DNA of 9,012 nt from Balneolales bacterium (GTDB lineage Bacteria > Bacteroidota > Rhodothermia > Balneolales > Balneolaceae): NCBI GenBank assembly GCA_022360375.1, contig JAKSCW010000507.1, positions 1 through 9,012 of the forward strand, read 5' to 3'. The notes beneath the pieces are model-generated. The model saw only the letters and a program-made list of their open reading frames with translations. It did no database searches and was not told the origin of the DNA. Shown here one piece after another: positions 1 through 4,818 of this stretch (positions within the stretch are counted from its first letter, which is position 1; each line of letters opens with the position of its first letter). The position numbers and the translations under genes are program-made.

Positions 1-59
1 AGAAATACACTTTGTATATAAAATGTGTGACATGCCCGGGTTTACTTATTCCTTTGGCT

Positions 60-91
60 AAAAAAACCGGCTCCTTGTGATGATGAGCCGG
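60..91 (-). terminator. Rho-independent terminator of the leftmost collar gene
   Basis: Read on the minus strand, a perfect 7-bp GC-rich stem (CCGGCTC at 91-85 pairing with GAGCCGG at 73-67) with an 11-base loop is followed at once by seven T residues (66-60). It starts 12 bases after the stop codon of the collar gene at 104-742, so that gene very probably ends its transcript here. Bases 1-59 beyond it hold no gene that I can support. Confidence 0.9.
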
Positions 92-103
92 AAACCATAC
101 AAT

Positions 104-742
104 TTAAGGCCGCGAAGGATACACCCCCTGGGTGCAAATACAATAATTGATCACCAGCGAAGGCTGTATAATACCAAATGGCCGATTTGCACCTGCCAAT
201 GCTACATTACCAGCCACAGCCGCTGAACCCGAAACAGGGGCATCTCCCGAAAGTACTATTGTGCCAGCTTTCATAGGAACTGCCGACGAAGAATCTTCAG
301 TAAACAGGTCTATACCCACAGTAGCTGCAAAATAAGCACCTGAAGCATGATCGGAATCTCCGGGTAAATTAGACGTATGCTGGGTACCCGTTACATGTGA
401 CAAATCAACTGATAAACCGGCCAATGAAATCGTTAAAGTATCGCCGGAATGCGTATGTGTGGGTAATGTGGTAGAATCTAATGTCACCGTTTCATAGCCT
501 ATATATTGTCCCATGAATCTTTCTTCTAAACCCGGCCCTTCTCCTCGCCCGATTCCCGTTCTTCCCCTTAAATCAGGCACTGCAAACGTACTCCTGCCAT
601 CTCCTCCAAAAGTGGTACCTATTAACGAAAATAAGCTCGTGTATGATGAAATCGCCAGAGATTGCCCGGAACATTGAATGAAATTTACGGGCGCCCAGCC
701 AAACCCTATTGCAATTATCTTTCCTATCATAGACTCGTCCAT
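104..742 (-). CDS. Phage tail collar domain protein (MdpB-like), copy 1
   Basis: A 212-residue protein of the phage tail collar / microcystin-dependent-protein family (COG4675 type). The collar domain spans about residues 5-65: a GWAPVNF-x3-CSGQ stretch (16-27), then GGDGRSTFAVPDLRGR (46-61), the family signature. A His-x-His motif (H96, H98) leads into GDTLTISL, followed by a Ser/Thr/Gly/Ala-rich beta region and the conserved end QPSLVINYCIC-x5-PSR. It is about 30-40 residues longer than a usual MdpB protein because of the region after HxH. No signal peptide is visible. The start is set by AGGAG (752-748) five bases upstream of ATG. It is the most divergent of the three copies and is probably transcribed alone, from the long leader on its right to the terminator at 60-91. 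In phages the domain sits in short tail fibres; in free-standing bacterial copies the role is unknown, and surface binding or fibre formation is only inference. Confidence 0.9.
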   Translation of the reverse strand: MDESMIGKIIAIGFGWAPVNFIQCSGQSLAISSYTSLFSLIGTTFGGDGRSTFAVPDLRGRTGIGRGEGPGLEERFMGQYIGYETVTLDSTTLPTHTHSGDTLTISLAGLSVDLSHVTGTQHTSNLPGDSDHASGAYFAATVGIDLFTEDSSSAVPMKAGTIVLSGDAPVSGSAAVAGNVALAGANRPFGIIQPSLVINYCICTQGVYPSRP

Positions 743-808
743 AATAACTCCTGCTTAAAATTTATATTTATTCCATGTTTACCCATGAAAATGAATAATC
801 GGGTTAAA

Positions 809-843
809 TAAAAGTAAAAAAAGTACTTAACATTAAGTCAAAA
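809..843 (-). promoter_or_regulatory. Candidate Bacteroidota-type promoter with palindromic operator
   Basis: On the minus strand TTTTGAC (843-837) lies upstream of TACTTTTA (816-809), 7 of 8 bases of the fixed-plus-free Bacteroidota -7 pattern TAnnTTTG. The gap from TTTG to TACTTTTA is 22 bases, slightly long for this class. Between them lies a near-perfect palindrome, ACTTAA-CA-TTAAGT (825-838, plus strand). The predicted transcript start is about 60 bases upstream of the collar copy 1 start codon. In AT-rich DNA such matches arise by chance, so this is only a candidate. Confidence 0.22.
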
Positions 844-916
844 GAAATTTAGCCGAATAGAAGGTCACATAAAATAGCAGGAATAACCCGTGTTGAAAAA
901 GTAAGTATCCGGTGCA

Positions 917-1030
917 TTATTGGCATCCCAAAGTAAACTGCAGGTATATGACTCCTTTTACATTCGAAGGACCGGCAGCCCCACTAAGTGAAACATCCAG
1001 GGTATCTCCGGCAATGTGCATTTTTTGCAT
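917..1030 (-). pseudogene. Possible relic of a fourth collar gene
   Basis: A 37-codon minus-strand frame (ATG at 1030-1028, TAA at 919-917) reads HIAGDTLDVSLSG at residues 5-17. This resembles the HTHTGDTLTVSL stretch at residues 96-107 of the intact collar copies: seven of the eight residues in GDTLxVSL agree, apart from the variable one. The rest (PSNVKGVIYLQFTLGCQ) does not align convincingly, and no collar signature (GGDGRSTFAVPDLRG) is present upstream. It could be the remains of a deleted paralog between copies 1 and 2, or a chance reading frame. No clear ribosome binding site was seen. Confidence 0.25.
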
Positions 1031-1071
1031 AATACTGCGTAATGCCCCGGGTTTTGATTACACAGTAAATT

Positions 1072-1099
1072 AAAAAAAGCCCATTTTCATGGGCTTTTT
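1072..1099 (-). terminator. Terminator after the two-gene collar operon (symmetrical)
   Basis: AAAAAAA-GCCCAT-TTTC-ATGGGC-TTTTT: a perfect 6-bp stem (1079-1084 with 1089-1094), four-base loop, and A/T tracts on both sides. On the minus strand it lies 33 bases after the stop codon of collar copy 2 and ends in a run of seven T. The symmetry means it could also stop plus-strand transcripts, although no plus-strand gene is seen to its left. Confidence 0.88.
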
Positions 1100-1132
1100 G
1101 AATGCTCATATGCACTACCAGAAGCAGGCCTG

Positions 1133-1771
1133 TCACGAACGCTCAGGAAAGAGCCCATCTGTGCATATACAATAGTTTATTGCCAGCGAAGGTTGCATGT
1201 TGTTGTGAGAAAGCCCCTGACCTGTGGTGGTTACTTCCCCTGAAACCACCGGGGTTCCTGAAAGGGTTGGGGCTCCGACTAACTGAATGGTTCCAGGCCG
1301 CATGGCGTTATTTGCAGAAGCATTTTCAGCAAATATTTTTACATCCAGGGTAGCTGCAAAGTACGCATCCGAAGCGCTATCTGTATCTCCTGGCAAATTA
1401 GAAGTATGCTGCGTTCCTCTCACATCCGTAAGGTCTACCGATACACTATTTAGTGAAACCGTTAATGTATCACCGGTATGCGTATGTGCGGGTAATCTCT
1501 TGGAATCCAATGTCACCTCTTCGGTTCCGACCTGGTCTCCTAAATTCCGGGGGCTTAAACCGGGGGCTACTCCAAAACCAATGGGTGTTCTTCCTCTTAA
1601 ATCAGGCACTGCAAACGTACTCCTGCCATCTCCTCCATAAAACGTACCGATCAGGGTATATAAATAATAATTGTCAGATATAGTTAACAATTCTCCATCA
1701 CAAAGAGCAAAGTTTCGGGGTGCGAAGTCAAATGCGCACAATGCAATGGTTCCCACATAATAATCATCCAT
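1133..1771 (-). CDS. Phage tail collar domain protein (MdpB-like), copy 2
   Basis: A 212-residue paralog of copies 1 and 3, same architecture: collar domain at about 6-66 with FAPRNFALCDGE (16-27) and the invariant GGDGRSTFAVPDLRGRTPIG (46-65); HTHTGDTLT at 96-104; a linker-like beta region with GTQHTSNLPGD (119-129); a repeat-like strand pair LVGAPTLSGTPVVSGEV (164-180); and the end NMQPSLAINYCIC (191-203). Cysteines are at 12, 24, 201 and 203. No signal peptide. AGGTGA five bases upstream of ATG supports the start. It lies 54 bases downstream of copy 3 and is probably co-transcribed with it, ending at the 1072-1099 hairpin. Its 3' third is nearly identical in DNA to copy 3, pointing to recent duplication or gene conversion. 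Phage-fibre origin is known for the family; the role here is not known. Confidence 0.9.
   Translation of the reverse strand: MDDYYVGTIALCAFDFAPRNFALCDGELLTISDNYYLYTLIGTFYGGDGRSTFAVPDLRGRTPIGFGVAPGLSPRNLGDQVGTEEVTLDSKRLPAHTHTGDTLTVSLNSVSVDLTDVRGTQHTSNLPGDTDSASDAYFAATLDVKIFAENASANNAMRPGTIQLVGAPTLSGTPVVSGEVTTTGQGLSHNNMQPSLAINYCICTDGLFPERS
1211..1329 (-). repeat. Segment near-identical to 1904-2022 (unit A)
   Basis: By hand alignment this 119-base stretch, coding residues near 148-187 of collar copy 2, differs from 1904-2022 at only 7 positions (about 94% identity) without gaps. The flanking parts of the same two genes are clearly less alike. This is direct-repeat DNA inside paralogous genes. 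Confidence 0.9.
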
Positions 1772-1797
1772 AATTTCACCTGGTTATAGTTATTACA

Positions 1798-1812
1798 TAT
1801 ACTTTGAGTATA
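1798..1812. repeat. Short inverted repeat in the collar 3 / collar 2 spacer
   Basis: TATACT-TTG-AGTATA, a perfect 6-bp inverted repeat with a three-base loop, lies 26 bases upstream of the collar copy 2 start codon on the minus strand. The surrounding 19 bases (1797-1815 region) resemble bases 5-23 of the window (16 of 19 by eye), which lie just past the terminator of copy 1. It could be a protein-binding site or a weak hairpin that tunes expression of copy 2; AT-rich chance similarity is possible. Confidence 0.35.
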
Positions 1813-1825
1813 AAAGCAGATCCTG

Positions 1826-2467
1826 TCAGGTACGGGAAGGATAGATCCCATTTACGCATATAAAGTAGTTCATGACCAGCGACGGTTGCATGTTCTCGTG
1901 AGGAAGCCCCTGACCTGTAGAGGATACTTCCCCTGAAACCACCGGGGTTCCTGAAAGGGTTGGAGTTCCGACTAACTGAATGGTTCCGGGCCGCATGGCG
2001 TTATTTGCAGAAGCATCTTCAGTAAATATATCTTCGTTCACGGTTTGTGCAAAATATGCATCCGAAGAGTTATCTGTATCTCCCGGCAGATCAGAAGTAT
2101 ACTGCGTTCCTCTCACACTCGTAAGATCTACCGAAACACTGCTTAATGACACCGTTAATGTATCACCGGCATGGGCATGTGCGGGTAATGTAGTTTCATC
2201 CAACGCCACCTCTTCGGTTCCAAACCTGTCTCCTAAATTCCGGGGGGTTAAACCGGGGCCTATTCCTGAGCCAATAGGGGTTCTACCTCTTAAATCAGGC
2301 ACTGCAAACGTACTCCTGCCATCTCCCCCAAATGTGTTACTAATCAAGCTAAATAATGCTTGATTGTCTGCTATACTTATTAATTGTCCCCCACAAGCAT
2401 AAAAATCCCGGGGTACGAAGTGCATTCCGCCCAGGGTAATAGTTCCCAGATAATAATTATAAGCCAT
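1826..2467 (-). CDS. Phage tail collar domain protein (MdpB-like), copy 3, first gene of the collar operon
   Basis: A 213-residue collar protein. The collar domain at about 7-67 has FVPRDFYACGGQ (17-28) and GGDGRSTFAVPDLRGRTPIG (47-66); HAHAGDTLT is at 97-105; NAMRPGTIQLVGTPTLSGTP (155-174) is almost as in copy 2; the end is NMQPSLVMNYFIC (192-204). It keeps C25 and C204 but has Phe where copies 1 and 2 have the first Cys of the CIC motif, so a disulfide there is not essential to the family. No signal peptide. The ATG has no good Shine-Dalgarno sequence (GAAATC just upstream), unlike copies 1 and 2. As the promoter-proximal gene, divergent from the T9SS-sorted protein across a 228-base spacer, it probably opens a two-gene transcript with copy 2. 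Function beyond the fold is unknown. Confidence 0.9.
   Translation of the reverse strand: MAYNYYLGTITLGGMHFVPRDFYACGGQLISIADNQALFSLISNTFGGDGRSTFAVPDLRGRTPIGSGIGPGLTPRNLGDRFGTEEVALDETTLPAHAHAGDTLTVSLSSVSVDLTSVRGTQYTSDLPGDTDNSSDAYFAQTVNEDIFTEDASANNAMRPGTIQLVGTPTLSGTPVVSGEVSSTGQGLPHENMQPSLVMNYFICVNGIYPSRT
1904..2022 (-). repeat. Segment near-identical to 1211-1329 (unit B)
   Basis: Partner of the 119-base unit at 1211-1329 (7 mismatches, no gaps). It codes the late beta region of collar copy 3, from the FTED/ASANNAM stretch through SGTPVVSGEV to STGQGL. Both units are in the same orientation about 690 bases apart, so recombination between them could delete or fuse the two genes. Confidence 0.9.
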
Positions 2468-2695
2468 GATTTCATGTATTTATAGTTAGCAATTTAGTTC
2501 ATCTCTCTGTCTCAGAGGCCTTATATATAATACATTAATTAACTTTATACTATTGTTAACACGAAATTAATACCGATCCTTAAAATTTTACAAAATGTGC
2601 GCTGCCTGTTTCTCCAGGATTTTTTCTAGTAATGAATAGTTATATCACCACTTACCCGTGTATTTGTGAAAACTTCAATACTTCAGGATATAGCC
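2468..2695. promoter_or_regulatory. Divergent promoter region between collar operon and T9SS-sorted protein
   Basis: This 228-base, very AT-rich spacer separates two divergently read genes, so it should hold promoters for both. A TATAAT hexamer occurs at 2526-2531 on the plus strand, in a run that also reads TATTAT-like on the minus strand, but no convincing partner box was found for either direction. A small hairpin, CTCTG-TCT-CAGAG (2505-2517), lies about 40 bases upstream of collar copy 3 and would fall in its leader. No exact Bacteroidota TAnnTTTG box was found. The region is assigned by gene layout more than by sequence boxes. Confidence 0.4.
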
Positions 2696-3694
2696 ATGAA
2701 AACTCTTGCTCTCTTTCTCGTTCTAATTCTTAGTTCCTCTGCATATGCGCAACAACATGTAACTGTTCTCGCGGAACAGGATGCGACTTTGTATGAAAAT
2801 GACACCGGTTCCCTGGGAAATGGAACCGGTGATCACAATTTTGTTGGAAGAACCAGCAGCAATGGTGGGAACGCCCTTCGCAGAACCGTAATCAAATTTC
2901 CTGATGTTGGTGTTGAGATTCCAAATTCGGCCGCTATTGATTCCGTGTTTTTCACCTTTTTCGTTAACAAGGTCGGTGATGCCCGGTTACCTAAAACGAT
3001 TACCTTAAATACCGTTACAACGCCCTGGACATTCGGAGAATCAGACCCATCGGGGAATGAAGGCCAGGGTACCCAGGCACTGGAAAATGATGCTACCTGG
3101 ATCCACTCATCATTTCCAGATGACACATGGGACAGCCCGGGCGGAGATTTCATTGTAGATACCCTTGCAGTAGGTGAAATTACCGGAACCGGAAGTTATA
3201 CCTTTAAGGGTTCCGAGGCTTTTATTAACCTGGTACAAGGTTGGAAAGACAGTACCATTTCTAATTATGGAATTATGATTCTCGGAGAGGAAAACCTGAG
3301 CCAGAGCACCTCTATAAGGTTTGCCAGTGTTGAAAACCCGGAGATAAGTACAATCCCCCTGCTAAGAATCTATTTTACTGATTTATCAAGTGGAACCGTT
3401 ACCTCTAATGAAAGCACAGTATCTGCACCGGCTGCGTTTTCTTTAGGCAGTAATTACCCGAACCCATTTAATCCCCAAACGGTAATTCCTTACAGCCTTA
3501 CGAATTCAGGAGATGTGCGCCTGGCAATTTATAACGTAATTGGCCAGGAAGTAGAGGTATTGGTAGATGCCTTTAACACAGCGGGAGATTATGAAGTTAT
3601 TTTTGACGCTTCTGCCCTGCCCACCGGGATTTACTTCTACCAGCTACAGACATCGGAAGGCGTACAAACCAAAAGGCTCACCCTCCTGAAATAA
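2696..3694 (+). CDS. Secreted DNRLRE-type beta-sandwich protein with T9SS sorting domain
   Basis: A 332-residue exported protein. Residues 1-18 form a Sec signal peptide (MK, hydrophobic ALFLVLIL, cleavage after AYA, before QQ). Residues about 21-229 match the DNRLRE-type beta-sandwich: DATLYEND near the start, RRTVIKFPDV (62-71), IDSVFFTFFV (81-90), and the typical late strand LVQGW-x7-NYGIMILGE (179-198). Residues about 246-332 are a type A T9SS C-terminal sorting domain, with YPNPFNPQTVIPYSL (254-268), LAIYNVIGQEV (276-286) and GIYFYQL (311-317), ending KRLTLLK. It is thus expected to cross the outer membrane and be released or anchored at the surface. A GTG in frame at 2666 would add ten residues, but the ATG at 2696 has AGGA seven bases upstream and starts right at the signal peptide. 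No catalytic motif is seen; binding of glycan or matrix is inference. It is divergent from the collar operon. Confidence 0.88.
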   Translation: MKTLALFLVLILSSSAYAQQHVTVLAEQDATLYENDTGSLGNGTGDHNFVGRTSSNGGNALRRTVIKFPDVGVEIPNSAAIDSVFFTFFVNKVGDARLPKTITLNTVTTPWTFGESDPSGNEGQGTQALENDATWIHSSFPDDTWDSPGGDFIVDTLAVGEITGTGSYTFKGSEAFINLVQGWKDSTISNYGIMILGEENLSQSTSIRFASVENPEISTIPLLRIYFTDLSSGTVTSNESTVSAPAAFSLGSNYPNPFNPQTVIPYSLTNSGDVRLAIYNVIGQEVEVLVDAFNTAGDYEVIFDASALPTGIYFYQLQTSEGVQTKRLTLLK

Positions 3695-3695
3695 A

Positions 3696-4547
3696 TTAAT
3701 AGGAATAAAAGCCTTCCCCGGTTTTATTACCCAGTTTACCGGCATCTACCATTTTTACCAGCAATGGGCATGGCCGGTATTTTGGGTCTTTGAACCCTTC
3801 ATGAAGTACGTTTAGAATATCCAGGCATACATCCAGTCCTATAAAATCAGCCAAACGCAAAGGTCCCATCGGGTGGGCCATTCCCAGCTTCATTACCTGG
3901 TCTACATGATCCGGCGTTGCTACTCCTTCATACACCGCAAAAATGGCTTCGTTAATCATGGGCATTAATACCCGGTTACTTACAAAACCGGGCATATCAT
4001 TCACCGGAACGGGGACTTTCTTCAGCGCTTTTGCCGTCTCTTCAATAGCAGTGTACACTTCGTCTGTGGTTTCCAGCCCGCGTACAATTTCTACTAATCT
4101 CATCACCGGCACCGGATTAAAGAAATGCATGCCAATAAACTGCTGAGGGCGTGAAGTAAGGGCTGCAAGTTTGGTTATAGAAATACTGGAGGTATTTGAC
4201 CCCAAAACAGCGTGAGATGGAGCTGCTTCATCTACAGCTTTCCAAACAGAAGTTTTGATGCCCAAATCCTCCGGAACGGCTTCTATAACCAGGTCTGCTC
4301 CGGATACTCCATCCCTGATATCTAAAGACGTTGAAATATTGGCAAGCCCCCCTTCTTTAGCTTCTTCTGTAATCTTTTCCTTAGCCACCATTCGGTTCAG
4401 GTTCTTCGTAATGGTGGTGAGTGCCTTATCCGCAAATTCCTGCTTTGTCTCAATAAGAGTTACTTTATACCCACTCAGTGCAAATATGTGCGCGATGCCA
4501 TTTCCCATCGTGCCGCCGCCAATTACCGATACATTTTTAATAGTCAT
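3696..4547 (-). CDS. hbd: 3-hydroxybutyryl-CoA dehydrogenase (3-hydroxyacyl-CoA dehydrogenase family)
   Basis: A 283-residue cytoplasmic enzyme of the usual length, oxidising (S)-3-hydroxybutyryl-CoA to acetoacetyl-CoA with NAD(P), or the reverse. The N-terminal Rossmann domain shows VIGGGTMGNGIA (8-19) with an acidic end to strand 2 (E33). Lining up with the known family, the active-site set is complete: Ser120 in SNTSS, His141 in MHFFNPVPVM, Glu153 in LVEIVRG, Asn191 in GFVSNR. The C-terminal helical domain carries AHPMGPLRLADFIGLD (224-239) and the end GNKTGEGFYSY. GGAG seven bases upstream of the ATG fixes the start. It acts in beta-oxidation, butanoate or polyhydroxyalkanoate metabolism; no thiolase or crotonase gene is next to it, so the pathway cannot be chosen. 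The symbol hbd is by family; paaH or mmgB are used for equals. Its stop codon is one base from that of the convergent T9SS-sorted gene. Confidence 0.95.
   Translation of the reverse strand: MTIKNVSVIGGGTMGNGIAHIFALSGYKVTLIETKQEFADKALTTITKNLNRMVAKEKITEEAKEGGLANISTSLDIRDGVSGADLVIEAVPEDLGIKTSVWKAVDEAAPSHAVLGSNTSSISITKLAALTSRPQQFIGMHFFNPVPVMRLVEIVRGLETTDEVYTAIEETAKALKKVPVPVNDMPGFVSNRVLMPMINEAIFAVYEGVATPDHVDQVMKLGMAHPMGPLRLADFIGLDVCLDILNVLHEGFKDPKYRPCPLLVKMVDAGKLGNKTGEGFYSY
3704..3728 (+). terminator. Candidate terminator of the T9SS-sorted gene, inside the hbd 3' end
   Basis: AATAAAA-(G)CC-TTCCCC-GG-TTTTATT forms a 9-bp stem with one bulged G. It begins nine bases after the stop codon of the plus-strand gene and ends in a T-rich arm. 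It lies wholly within the last codons of the convergent dehydrogenase gene (coding GFYSY). A weak, AT-dominated stem, so intrinsic termination is possible but not certain; there is no other room for a terminator between the two genes. Confidence 0.35.
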
Positions 4548-4597
4548 TTTTTACTCCAACAATTTAATTTTTTAATTAAAGGTAGTGAGTTAACCCT

Positions 4598-4796
4598 GAA
4601 GTTGGAAGCTCGACATTAGAGGTTGGATTAAATTCTTATTCGGATTACTTTTTTTGCTAATCCAAGCTATTATGAATAAAAGTTATAAAGATTTAGAGGC
4701 TTATCAGCTTTCATTTGATCTGGCTATGGAAATATTCAATTTAACCCGAAACTTCAGCAAAACCGGAAAACCTTCCAGCCTCAAACGTCCAACTTC
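4598..4796. repeat. Imperfect inverted repeats flanking the four-helix-bundle remnant
   Basis: The left arm has GAAGTTGGA (4598-4606), 12 bases, then GAGGTTGGA (4619-4627). The right arm, read on the minus strand, has GAAGTTGGA (4796-4788), five bases, then GAGGCTGGA (4782-4774). The two arms thus carry the same pair of 9-mers in inverted order (9/9 and 8/9 matches) around a roughly 145-base core holding the broken reading frame at 4672. In addition GGATTA (4642-4647) and TAATCC (4658-4663) form a short hairpin just inside the left arm. The arrangement looks like the ends of a decayed repeat cassette, by inference. Confidence 0.6.
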
Positions 4797-4818
4797 GAAT
4801 GTCTATCTTTTAACATGA
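4672..4818 (+). pseudogene. Truncated four-helix-bundle protein (23S rRNA intervening-sequence / S23 type)
   Basis: A 48-codon frame whose first 28 residues, beginning MNKSYKDLEAYQLSFDLAM and running to LTRNF, match the start of the four-helix-bundle family known from 23S rRNA intervening sequences (usual length about 115-130 residues). The YKDLEAYQLSFDLA stretch is characteristic. After RNF the similarity stops, and the frame runs through the right inverted-repeat arm to a TGA that overlaps the acylase ATG (ATGA at 4815-4818). Helices 2 to 4 are missing, so the fold cannot form; I call it a remnant left by internal deletion. The family is often found alone in intergenic DNA of Bacteroidota, and its function there is unknown. 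No clear ribosome binding site was found. A leader-peptide role for the acylase gene is possible but unproven. Confidence 0.6.

Larger units (their letters stand above)
743..1071. other. Long intergenic leader of collar copy 1
   Basis: No intact gene lies in this stretch. The right half holds a 37-codon minus-strand reading frame resembling part of the collar genes (listed separately). The left half is very AT-rich and carries a promoter-like and operator-like arrangement (listed separately). At 390 bases in all (743-1132), the gap is much larger than the 54-base gap between the other two collar genes. This argues that copy 1 has its own promoter and that something was once present or inserted here. 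Confidence 0.6.

Noticed and set aside
1102..2363. Plus-strand open frames at 147-335, 1102-1353, 1287-1640, 1453-1683 and 1980-2363
   Set aside because: They lie antisense to the collar genes, repeat between copies only because the genes are paralogs, and show no protein family features or ribosome sites.
104..2467. Prophage or tailocin island
   Set aside because: Only collar-domain genes are present; no other phage or contractile-tail gene, integrase, tRNA end or attachment repeat is visible in the window.
2666..2695. GTG start at 2666 for the T9SS-sorted protein
   Set aside because: It would put ten polar residues before the signal peptide; the ATG at 2696 has AGGA at the right distance and begins directly at the signal peptide.
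4642..4663. GGATTA/TAATCC hairpin as a transcription terminator
   Set aside because: The stem is only six AT-rich base pairs and the T run is in the loop, not after the stem. It does not follow any gene on that strand.
104..4818. A diversity-generating retroelement: tail-fibre-like target genes plus a four-helix-bundle protein of Avd-like fold
   Set aside because: There is no reverse transcriptase, and no template/variable repeat pair with adenine-specific differences. The near-identical 119-base units differ by mixed changes, and the helical protein is the S23 type and truncated.
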